A DNA stretch of 36,900 nt from a virus, in IMG/VR virus record IMGVR_UViG_3300031857_022110, positions 1 through 36,900 of that record; one strand, 5' to 3'. Position 1 is the first letter of the stretch, and every line of letters starts with the position of its first letter. Positions 7,503-15,311 of this stretch are shown in pieces. Under the pieces are notes generated by a model. That model ran no database searches, was not told the DNA's origin, and saw nothing but the letters and a program-made list of their open reading frames with translations. Made by a program: the position numbers and the translations under genes.

Positions 7503-10500
7503 ATGACAAAGTATACTAGCGGTAGACAAAGAGATTTACAGATTGGTATTAAGTCATATACCGAAGGAAGTACTGCATTAGAGGTTATTGGAAATGTTGG
7601 TATAGGAACAACATTAGCAACTTCTGATCTCACAGTAGTCGGTGATGGTTTATTTACTGGAGTTGTTACTGCTAGAAAATTTGTTGGTGAAGTTGAAATT
7701 ACAACTATAGATTTTGAAAATCTAAACGTTAAAAATCTAACTGTAACTGGATTTGCCACAGTTAATCAATCTTTAACTACTGGTGTGGTTATATCTGGTG
7801 TTGCCACAATTAATCAATCAATCACCACCAGTTCTATCATTGGGTTTGCTAGTGTTGGTGTCGCAACAATCACTACACTAGATGCTGACTATATTGATGC
7901 TTTCATAGTTACTGGTAGGACAAGATTGTCAACCGGTGAAACTGGCATCAATATTACCCAAGATACAATCAGTGGTCCAAGTATAATTTATATTGATCCT
8001 GCTGGCGTAGGAGTCAATACTGGAATTGTAAGAATTAAGGGTGATTTATATGTAGATGGGACAGAATTCATCGTTGATTCTACGACCATCGAACTTGCAG
8101 ATTTTAACGTTGGCATTGCCACAACCGTAGGAAGTAACGTACTTTTAGATGGTGCTGGAATTGGAATTGGTTCTACCAATATAAGAAAATATTTTACTTA
8201 TTCATATACTAGCGATTCATTAAAATCCAGTGAAAATTTTGATATTGGTGTAGGAAAAACTTATAATATTGGTGGAACTGAAGTTCTTACTTCAACTCGA
8301 TTAGGATCTGGTGTCACAGATTCTAACTTAAGGAATGCAAATCCTGGAATTATTTCAGATAGACCAGCAATATATGCAGCAGAAACAGATAGAATAAATG
8401 ATTATCTACTTCTTTATGATGATAGTCAAGTTTCTTTAAGAAAAATTTCTTTACAAGAAGCTTCTATTCAAGGTGTTCAAGGTACTCAAGGTGTTCAAGG
8501 ATTGCAGGGATTCCAGGGACTTCAGGGGGATCAAGGAACTCAAGGTACTCAAGGAGATCAAGGTGTTCAGGGTGCTCAAGGTCTTGGATTCCAGGGTACT
8601 CAAGGATCTCAAGGTACTCAAGGAGATCAAGGAACTCAAGGACTTCAAGGTACTCAAGGTTTGGGTGCTCAAGGTACTCAAGGTATTCAAGGTGAGCAGG
8701 GAACTCAAGGAACCCAAGGAGATCAAGGAACTCAGGGTGCCCAAGGTCTAGGTGTTCAAGGATCTCAAGGAACCCAAGGGGATCAAGGTACTCAAGGAAC
8801 CCAAGGAGATCAAGGAACTCAGGGTGCCCAAGGTCTAGGTGTTCAGGGATCTCAAGGTATTCAGGGTGAGCAGGGAACTCAAGGTGTTCAGGGTGTTCAA
8901 GGATCTGGAGTTCAAGGTACTCAAGGTACTCAAGGAGATCAAGGTACTCAAGGTCTTCAAGGTGTGGGTTCTCAAGGTGCTCAGGGAATTCAAGGAGAGC
9001 AGGGTACTCAAGGTCTTCAAGGTCTTCAGGGAGATCAAGGAACTCAAGGACTTCAGGGTACTCAAGGTTTGGGATCTCAAGGAACTCAAGGAATTCAAGG
9101 AGAGCAGGGAACCCAAGGAACTCAAGGAGAGCAAGGAACTCAAGGAACTCAAGGTTTGGGTGTTCAGGGGTCCCAAGGTACTCAAGGAATTCAAGGAGAT
9201 CAGGGAACTCAAGGTCTCCAAGGTACTCAAGGTTTGGGTATTCAAGGAACTCAAGGAACTCAAGGAACTCAAGGAATTCAAGGTTCGGTAAATAATTTTC
9301 AAGGTACTCAAGGCGCTCAAGGAACTCAAGGACTTCAGGGAGATCTTGGTAGATTAAGGGTTTATAAACAATCTGATCCACCAACAGGTGTTCAGGAAGG
9401 AGATATTTGGGTTGATATTGACAATGGAGTCATCTATACTTATTATGCTGATACTGATACTAGTTCAGCTCAATGGGTTGAATTTGGACCAGATCCAACT
9501 GGACCTCAAGGTGTTCAGGGTCTTCAGGGCAATCAAGGTAATCAGGGAAATCAGGGAAAACAGGGAACTCAAGGATTCCAAGGTAATCAAGGATTGCAAG
9601 GAGTTCAAGGCACTCAAGCAAATCAAGGTACTCAAGGATTCCAAGGTAATCAAGGTACTCAAGGTCCATTAAGTAATTTTCAAGGTACTCAAGGTCCATT
9701 AAGTAATTTTCAAGGAACTCAAGGAACTCAAGGAACTCAAGGTACTCAAGGTGCTCAAGGTACTCAAGCAAATCAAGGTACTCAGGGATCTTTAAGTAAC
9801 TTTCAAGGTGTTCAGGGATCTTTAAGTAATTTCCAAGGTACTCAAGGAAGGCAAGGACTCACTGGTCGAGGTAATGATGGTCCTCAAGGAATTTCTGGAG
9901 AGTTTGCCGGCCAAGGTGTTCAGGGATCTTTAAGTAATTTCCAAGGTGTTCAAGGTAGAGCTGGAATTGTAACAGGTCAAGGTGCTCAAGGTCTAACTGG
10001 AGATGCTCCCGATAACCAGGGCACTCAAGGTACTGCTGGATTACCTGGAGACTTCCAAGGTACTCAAGGTCCATTAAGTAATTTCCAGGGGGCACAAGGA
10101 CCTCGTGGTGGGGGACAAGGTACTCAAGGTGCTCAAGGACGTGATGGATTATTTGCTGGTCAAGGCGCACAAGGTCCATTAAGTAATTTTCAAGGTCTTC
10201 AAGGTGCCAAGAATGATAATCAAGGTACTCAAGGTGCCAAGAATGATAATCAAGGTACTCAAGGTGCCAAGAATGACAACCAGGGAACTCAAGGAACTGC
10301 TGGTAATGATGGAACACCCGGAGATTTTCAAGGAACTCAAGGATTCCAAGGAACTCAAGGTGTTGGAAGTCAAGGTGTTCAAGGAATTTCTGGTGGAGGT
10401 CAAGGAACCCAAGGTGTTCAGGGTAACTTGAGTAATAATCAAGGTACTCAAGGAAATCAAGGTGCAATAAACAATAATCAAGGAACTCAAGGATCTCAAG

Positions 10501-11861
10501 GAACTCAAGGATCTCAAGGTACTCAAGGTGATCAGGGGACACAAGGACTTCAGGGTCTTCAGGGTGCTCGTGGAAATTTCCAAGGCACTCAAGGTGCTCA
10601 AGGTGCAATAAACAATAATCAGGGTACTCAAGGAACACAGGGTACTCAAGGTAATCAAGGTCTTCAGGGTGGGGGAAGTCAAGGTTCTCAAGGAACTCAA
10701 GGTGCAATAAACAACAATCAAGGTACTCAAGGTACTCAAGGTGCAATAAACAACAATCAAGGTACTCAAGGAAATCAAAGTACTCAAGGTACTCAAGGAA
10801 GACAAGGAACTCAAGGACTTTCTAATCAAGGTACTCAAGGCACTCAAGGTGCAATAAACAACAACCAAGGTACTCAAGGAAATCAAGGTACAGTAAACAA
10901 CAACCAAGGTACTCAAGGTGTTCAAAGTGCCCAGGGTAATCAAGGACTTCAGGGAGGTGGAGGTCAAGGAACTCAAGGTCTCCAGGGATCTTTAAGTAAT
11001 TTTCAAGGAAATCAAGGTCTTCAAGGATCAATAAACAATAATCAAGGTACTCAAGGTACTCAAGGTAATAATGGGGGGCAGGGTTCCCAAGGAATATCAA
11101 ATCAGGGTGTTCAGGGTGTTCAGGGCAACTTGAGCAATAATCAGGGTACTCAAGGTACTGAAGGACCTCCTGGGAATTTCCAGGGCACTCAAGGTATTCA
11201 GGGTGTTCAGGGACTTCAAGGTGTGGGTTCACAAGGACCTCAAGGTGCTCAGGGTATCTTAAGTAATAATCAAGGAACTCAAGGCACTCAAGGTGCAATA
11301 AACAATAATCAAGGAACTCAAGGAACTCAGGCTACTCAAGGTCCTCAAGGAAGGCAGGGTACTCAAGGTCTTTCTAATCAAGGTGTTCAGGGATCATTAA
11401 GTAACTTTCAAGGTACTCAAGGTACTGAAGGACCTCCTGGGAATTTCCAGGGTACTCAAGGTATTCAAGGTTCTGGGGGTCAAGGTGCTCAAGGACTTCA
11501 AGGACTTCAGGGTGGAGGAACTCAAGGAACTCAGGGTATTCAGGGAATCTTTGGTCCAGCAACAATTCCAGGAATTACAACTACATCTGTATACACTTTG
11601 AAACTTGCGGATAATGGTAAGCACGTAAGTATTTCTACAGGTGGAATTATTGTTCCCCCAAATATTTTTAGTGCTGGTGAAAATGTTGTAATGTTTAACA
11701 ATTCTCTATATAAACAAAATATCACCGCTGGAACTGGCATAACTATGTACAATGCCGGTACTGCCTCTACTGGAAATAGAACTCTTTCTGGAAGAGGGGT
11801 TGCAACTGTTCTTTGTTTAAGTCCAAACGTATTTGCAATTTCTGGAGCTGGATTAACATAA
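7503..11861 (+). CDS. collagen-like tail fibre protein with G-T-Q triplet repeats (1452 aa)
   Basis: Residues about 1-320 are a beta-rich region with the cyanophage structural signature VDGTEFIVDSTTIELADFNV and repeats of the VGIGTT/GVATI type. Collagen-like G-X-Q triplets (GTQ, GVQ, GLQ, GIQ, GDQ) fill about 322-614 and 668-1348, separated by a small globular insert at about 615-667 (DPPTGVQEGDIWVDIDNG). In the second segment the triplets are often broken by one-residue shifts such as GPLSNFQ, GAINNNQ and GNFQ. The last 100 residues (VYTLKLADNGKHVSISTGG onward) form a beta-structured end, a likely trimeric tip. Phage collagen-like fibres are known to trimerise. This is probably a long tail fibre shaft. 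Proline is rare and Gln replaces it at the Y position, so stability must come from other contacts. Confidence 0.85.
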   Translation: MTKYTSGRQRDLQIGIKSYTEGSTALEVIGNVGIGTTLATSDLTVVGDGLFTGVVTARKFVGEVEITTIDFENLNVKNLTVTGFATVNQSLTTGVVISGVATINQSITTSSIIGFASVGVATITTLDADYIDAFIVTGRTRLSTGETGINITQDTISGPSIIYIDPAGVGVNTGIVRIKGDLYVDGTEFIVDSTTIELADFNVGIATTVGSNVLLDGAGIGIGSTNIRKYFTYSYTSDSLKSSENFDIGVGKTYNIGGTEVLTSTRLGSGVTDSNLRNANPGIISDRPAIYAAETDRINDYLLLYDDSQVSLRKISLQEASIQGVQGTQGVQGLQGFQGLQGDQGTQGTQGDQGVQGAQGLGFQGTQGSQGTQGDQGTQGLQGTQGLGAQGTQGIQGEQGTQGTQGDQGTQGAQGLGVQGSQGTQGDQGTQGTQGDQGTQGAQGLGVQGSQGIQGEQGTQGVQGVQGSGVQGTQGTQGDQGTQGLQGVGSQGAQGIQGEQGTQGLQGLQGDQGTQGLQGTQGLGSQGTQGIQGEQGTQGTQGEQGTQGTQGLGVQGSQGTQGIQGDQGTQGLQGTQGLGIQGTQGTQGTQGIQGSVNNFQGTQGAQGTQGLQGDLGRLRVYKQSDPPTGVQEGDIWVDIDNGVIYTYYADTDTSSAQWVEFGPDPTGPQGVQGLQGNQGNQGNQGKQGTQGFQGNQGLQGVQGTQANQGTQGFQGNQGTQGPLSNFQGTQGPLSNFQGTQGTQGTQGTQGAQGTQANQGTQGSLSNFQGVQGSLSNFQGTQGRQGLTGRGNDGPQGISGEFAGQGVQGSLSNFQGVQGRAGIVTGQGAQGLTGDAPDNQGTQGTAGLPGDFQGTQGPLSNFQGAQGPRGGGQGTQGAQGRDGLFAGQGAQGPLSNFQGLQGAKNDNQGTQGAKNDNQGTQGAKNDNQGTQGTAGNDGTPGDFQGTQGFQGTQGVGSQGVQGISGGGQGTQGVQGNLSNNQGTQGNQGAINNNQGTQGSQGTQGSQGTQGDQGTQGLQGLQGARGNFQGTQGAQGAINNNQGTQGTQGTQGNQGLQGGGSQGSQGTQGAINNNQGTQGTQGAINNNQGTQGNQSTQGTQGRQGTQGLSNQGTQGTQGAINNNQGTQGNQGTVNNNQGTQGVQSAQGNQGLQGGGGQGTQGLQGSLSNFQGNQGLQGSINNNQGTQGTQGNNGGQGSQGISNQGVQGVQGNLSNNQGTQGTEGPPGNFQGTQGIQGVQGLQGVGSQGPQGAQGILSNNQGTQGTQGAINNNQGTQGTQATQGPQGRQGTQGLSNQGVQGSLSNFQGTQGTEGPPGNFQGTQGIQGSGGQGAQGLQGLQGGGTQGTQGIQGIFGPATIPGITTTSVYTLKLADNGKHVSISTGGIIVPPNIFSAGENVVMFNNSLYKQNITAGTGITMYNAGTASTGNRTLSGRGVATVLCLSPNVFAISGAGLT
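8467..9345 (+). repeat. collagen-like triplet array 1 (Gly-X-Gln)
   Basis: About 290 codons of nearly uninterrupted GGN-NNN-CAR triplets, dominated by GGT/GGA ACT CAA. The nine-base periodicity at DNA level also opens long meaningless frames on both strands. Confidence 0.9.
9505..11545 (+). repeat. collagen-like triplet array 2, with frequent register shifts
   Basis: About 680 codons of Gly-X-Gln triplets, broken by recurring four- or seven-residue spacers (GNFQ, GPLSNFQ, GAINNNQ, GAKNDNQ, GNLSNNQ), each of which inserts one extra residue into the triplet phase and ends in Gln. This differs from array 1, which is almost unbroken. Confidence 0.9.
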
Positions 11862-12739
11862 TGACTGTAGTATCAATTATTATGGGATTTTTAGATAATC
11901 CCGAGCCACCTCCCGCAAGTCAAGTTGAATTTACAGTTCCCGGAACTTATATTTGGGAAGTTCCTAGGGGATTGAAAAGTATTTCAACTCTATTAGTCGG
12001 TGGTGGTGGAGGAGGAGGTCGTGGTTCAAGTGGTAATGAAACCGGCGGCGGCGGCGGTGGCGGTCTCCGGTATAATAATACTGTTGAAGTTTATGGTGGT
12101 GAAAGTTTAACTATTGTTGTTGGATATGCTGGAACTGGATCAACGGTAGATAATCGTACTGGCGGTTCTGGTGGACCAAGTCAAATTTTACGAGATAATA
12201 ATGTCATCATAGAGGCAGGTGGTGGAGGAGGCGGTCAACTTACAATTGGCGCTGGTGGTACTGGTGGTACTGGAACATCAATTGATAGTTTGACAGTTTT
12301 TGGTGGCAATGGTGGAACTGGTGGGTATCAAAATGGTACTCGTAATGGTGGCGGCGGTGGAGCTGCCGGATATTCCGGCAATGGCGGTAATGGTGCAATT
12401 GGCGGAACTGCAAATCCTGGCGGCGATGATGGTCAAGGAGGCGGTGGCGGTGGTGGTGGTGAATCCCAGTTTGGTGCTGGTGGCGGCGGTGGAGTAGGTA
12501 TATTTGGAGAGGGACCATCTGGTACTGGTGGGCAAAATGGTACATCAACTCAAGCTGCTTTTCCAGGTCTTGGTGGTTCTGATGGAGATGATGGAAATTT
12601 AAGAGATGGTGGAATTTTATATGGTGGTGGCGGCGGCGGTATGGATGGTGGTAATGGTGGTAATGGTGGTAATGGAGCAGTGAGAATATTATGGGGAGAT
12701 GGTAGATCTTTTCCATCAACTAACGTTGGGAATATTTAA
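11861..12739 (+). CDS. glycine-rich putative fibre-tip/adhesin protein (292 aa)
   Basis: I choose ATG 11861, which shares its A with the stop of the collagen-like fibre (TAATG), over a longer in-frame start at 11813 that would lie wholly inside that gene. Residues about 24-45 (VEFTVPGTYIWEVPRGLKSI) are the start of the known glycine-rich domain of phage fibre proteins. From about residue 47 to 280 come poly-glycine runs (up to seven Gly) separated by short loops such as GNGGTGGYQNGT and GAAGYSGNGGNGA. In T4-like phage S16 the gp38 adhesin packs similar glycine runs as a polyglycine-II sandwich and displays receptor-binding loops. By analogy this may be the tip adhesin of the neighbouring fibre. 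Local GGC-GGC runs raise GC above the surroundings. The role is inference. Confidence 0.72.
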   Translation: MTVVSIIMGFLDNPEPPPASQVEFTVPGTYIWEVPRGLKSISTLLVGGGGGGGRGSSGNETGGGGGGGLRYNNTVEVYGGESLTIVVGYAGTGSTVDNRTGGSGGPSQILRDNNVIIEAGGGGGGQLTIGAGGTGGTGTSIDSLTVFGGNGGTGGYQNGTRNGGGGGAAGYSGNGGNGAIGGTANPGGDDGQGGGGGGGGESQFGAGGGGGVGIFGEGPSGTGGQNGTSTQAAFPGLGGSDGDDGNLRDGGILYGGGGGGMDGGNGGNGGNGAVRILWGDGRSFPSTNVGNI

Positions 12740-12745
12740 TAAATA
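12738..12745 (+). promoter_or_regulatory. candidate late promoter box AATAAATA
   Basis: NATAAATA match overlapping the stop of the glycine-rich gene and ending 19 nt before ATG 12765 of the second collagen-like fibre gene. Confidence 0.55.
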
Positions 12746-12764
12746 TTAAAAGAGAAAATCAAAA

Positions 12765-15311
12765 ATGCCCACACTTAATTTTCCTGATAATCCATCTATA
12801 AATGATATTTACGCTATAGGAAATAAGCGTTGGATTTATAATGGAGAGGGGTGGAAATTATTACCACAAGATCCTATAATTGGACCCCAAGGAATTCAGG
12901 GAATACAAGGTGTTATTGGTATTCAGGGTATAATAGGACCTGCAGGAACATCGGTTAATATTGTTGGGTCGATTACATCAAAAACATCATCAATTGGATC
13001 TACTGTCTTAACGTTTAATGATACGGTTTATCCTTGGTATCCACCAGGATTTGGAGATGGTGTACTTGCCCAAGATACTGGTAATTTATGGGTTTTTGAT
13101 GGAACTATTTGGGTTAATGTTGGAAAAATTACTGGACCACAAGGTACTCAGGGACGTCAAGGACTTCAGGGTGTAGGTTCTCAAGGAACTCAAGGAACCC
13201 AGGCTACCCAAGGTCCTCAAGGAAGGCAGGGTACTCAAGGTATTCAGGGTCTTCAAGGTACTCAAGGTGTTGGATTTCAAGGAACCCAAGGTACTCAAGC
13301 TAATCAAGGTACTCAAGGTCTTCAGGGTGGATTAAGTGCCCAGGGAACACAGGGTACTCAAGGTATTCAAGGAAGGCAGGGTACTCAAGGTCTTCAGGGT
13401 GGATTAAGTGATCAGGGAACACAGGGTACTCAAGGTATTCAAGGAAGGCAGGGTACTCAAGGTCTTCAGGGTGGATTAAGTGATCAGGGAACACAGGGTA
13501 CTCAAGGTATTCAAGGACTTCAGGGGCAAACGGGACCTCAAGGAACTAGAGGATCTCAAGGATTCCAGGGAACTCAAGGAGTTCAAGGTACTCAAGCAAA
13601 TCAAGGTACTCAAGGATTCCAGGGAACTCAAGGATTCCAGGGAACTCAAGGAGTTCAAGGTACTCAAGCAAATCAAGGTACTCAAGGATTCCAGGGAACT
13701 CAAGGATTCCAGGGAACTCAAGCAACTCAAGGTACTCAAGGTACTCAAGGTATTGCCGGTACGACACAAGGTACTCAAGGTGTTCAAAGTGCTCAAGGAG
13801 TTCAAGGTACTCAAGGTACTCAAGGTATTGCCGGTACGACACAAGGTACTCAAGGTGTTCAAAGTGCTCAAGGTCTTCAAGGACTTCAGGGAACTCAAGG
13901 ACTTGGAACTCAAGGAAACCAAGGTACTCAAGGTGTTCAAAGTGCTCAAGGAGTTCAAGGTACTCAAGGTACTCAAGGATTCCAGGGAACTCAAGGATTC
14001 CAGGGAACTCAAGGTGCTCAAAGTGCTCAAGGAGTTCAAGGTACTCAAGGTACTCAAGGTATTGCCGGTACGACACAAGGTACTCAAGGTGTTCAAAGTG
14101 CTCAAGGTCTTCAAGGACTTCAGGGAGTTGGATCTCAAGGTACTCAAGGACTTCAAGGTCCTCAAGGTCCTCAAGGACTTCAAGGTCTTCAAGGAGTTGG
14201 ATCTCAAGGTACTCAAGGTCTTAAGGGTGATCAAGGTGCTCAAGGACTTCAAGGTCTTCAAGGAGTTGGATCTCAAGGCACTCAAGGTCGTCAGGGTCTT
14301 CAAGGTCCTCAAGGACTTCAAGGACTTCAGGGAGTTGGATCTCAAGGCACTCAAGGACTTCAAGGATCTTCCGATGGCGGATTAACAGTCTTTAATGATA
14401 TAACTACAAATCAAACTTGGTCTGTTGGCATTCTTTCCGTAACATCTGGAATTGCCAAAACAGCACATGTTTCTTCTACAAAACTTCAATTCAATCCTTC
14501 GACTGGAGCACTTGGAATTGGTACAATAATTGATATTGTTCCTTACGATACTTTAAATTCCGGTACTTTATCCTGGGAAGGTTCTGCTGGACAGTTATTC
14601 AGTATTACAAATAATCTTACTTCCGGAAGTATTTTCAGTGTTAATGATGTTTCTGGAATTCCTGCTATTGATGTCGATGCTAATGGGACTATTGAACTTG
14701 GTCCTTTTGGTGGAAACATTGGAGTAGGAACTACAAATCCAACTCAAAAACTTGATATTGTTGGTAATATAAGATTGAGGAATGGTCTTTATGATTTCTT
14801 CAATAATGTTGGTGTCGCCGGTAGTGTTTTAATCTCTACTGGTGCTGGCGTGAGTTGGGTAAACTTTAGTGGTGGTGCAACGCTTCAAAACGATACGACA
14901 ACAAATGCAACCTGGTATCCAACTTTATCTAGTGCTACTACCGGTACTTATACCACTGCATATGTTTCTAATACAAAACTTCAATTTAATGCTTCTACCG
15001 GAACTTTATCAGCAACAGTATTCACATCACTATCTGATGAAACTCAAAAGACTAATATAAGACCAATTGAAAATGCTCTTGATCTTGTAAAACAAATGAA
15101 CGGTGTTAAATACGATTGGAAAGATGAGCATAGTCAATCTTCAGTTGGTGTGATCGCACAAGAAGTAGAAAGAGTTCTTCCAGAAGTTGTAACTACGAAT
15201 GATCAAGGATTGAAGACAGTCTCATATGGAAATATTGTTGGTGTATTAATAGAAGCAATTAAAGAACAGCAAATACATATTGAAGAATTGGAGAGAAAAT
15301 TGAATGCCTAA
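12765..15311 (+). CDS. collagen-like tail fibre with C-terminal peptidase S74 chaperone (848 aa)
   Basis: Residues 1-40 ([20 protein letters not shown]) form a short tryptophan-containing module, followed by a brief triplet run, a related module at about 62-122 ([17 protein letters not shown]), then Gly-X-Gln collagen-like triplets at about 124-534. Residues 535-756 are beta-rich ([20 protein letters not shown]). Residues 757-848 are a peptidase S74 intramolecular chaperone: S757-D758 with K762 keeps the Ser-Asp-x3-x-Lys spacing of the endosialidase self-cleavage dyad, followed by [16 protein letters not shown] and a C-terminal coiled coil ([17 protein letters not shown]). In the family this domain trimerises and folds the fibre, then cuts itself off just before the serine. 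The expected mature fibre is thus about 756 aa. The gene overlaps the next one by 8 nt. Confidence 0.88.
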   Translation: MPTLNFPDNPSINDIYAIGNKRWIYNGEGWKLLPQDPIIGPQGIQGIQGVIGIQGIIGPAGTSVNIVGSITSKTSSIGSTVLTFNDTVYPWYPPGFGDGVLAQDTGNLWVFDGTIWVNVGKITGPQGTQGRQGLQGVGSQGTQGTQATQGPQGRQGTQGIQGLQGTQGVGFQGTQGTQANQGTQGLQGGLSAQGTQGTQGIQGRQGTQGLQGGLSDQGTQGTQGIQGRQGTQGLQGGLSDQGTQGTQGIQGLQGQTGPQGTRGSQGFQGTQGVQGTQANQGTQGFQGTQGFQGTQGVQGTQANQGTQGFQGTQGFQGTQATQGTQGTQGIAGTTQGTQGVQSAQGVQGTQGTQGIAGTTQGTQGVQSAQGLQGLQGTQGLGTQGNQGTQGVQSAQGVQGTQGTQGFQGTQGFQGTQGAQSAQGVQGTQGTQGIAGTTQGTQGVQSAQGLQGLQGVGSQGTQGLQGPQGPQGLQGLQGVGSQGTQGLKGDQGAQGLQGLQGVGSQGTQGRQGLQGPQGLQGLQGVGSQGTQGLQGSSDGGLTVFNDITTNQTWSVGILSVTSGIAKTAHVSSTKLQFNPSTGALGIGTIIDIVPYDTLNSGTLSWEGSAGQLFSITNNLTSGSIFSVNDVSGIPAIDVDANGTIELGPFGGNIGVGTTNPTQKLDIVGNIRLRNGLYDFFNNVGVAGSVLISTGAGVSWVNFSGGATLQNDTTTNATWYPTLSSATTGTYTTAYVSNTKLQFNASTGTLSATVFTSLSDETQKTNIRPIENALDLVKQMNGVKYDWKDEHSQSSVGVIAQEVERVLPEVVTTNDQGLKTVSYGNIVGVLIEAIKEQQIHIEELERKLNA
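13134..14366 (+). repeat. collagen-like triplet array 3
   Basis: About 410 codons of Gly-X-Gln triplets with larger in-frame duplications; for example, units containing [20 protein letters not shown] and [17 protein letters not shown] recur three times each. The repeated blocks are near-identical in DNA, so recent expansion or slippage is likely. Confidence 0.88.

Noticed and set aside
8467-11545. Regular short DNA repeats that could suggest a CRISPR-like or satellite array
   Set aside because: Repeats are in frame, code for collagen-like triplets, and lack the constant repeat plus unique spacer structure.
8464-11565. Long frames on both strands over the collagen-like gene, with LEYLEFLEF-, SLSTLSSL- or LKVFKVLKE-type sequences
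   Set aside because: They are forced by nine-base periodicity of Gly-X-Gln codons, have extreme low complexity, and overlap a clearly real gene.
11813-11860. Longer N-terminus of the glycine-rich protein starting at 11813
   Set aside because: The extra 16 residues lie inside the fibre gene's end and have no domain character; the TAATG start at 11861 is the natural coupled start.
12240-12719. Antisense frame rich in His/Tyr opposite the glycine-rich gene
   Set aside because: Produced by reverse reading of Gly-rich GGT/GGN codons; composition is absurd for a normal protein and no start signal was seen.
13086-14385. Similar low-complexity frames on both strands over the second collagen-like array
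   Set aside because: Same periodicity artefact; no start signals and no domain content.
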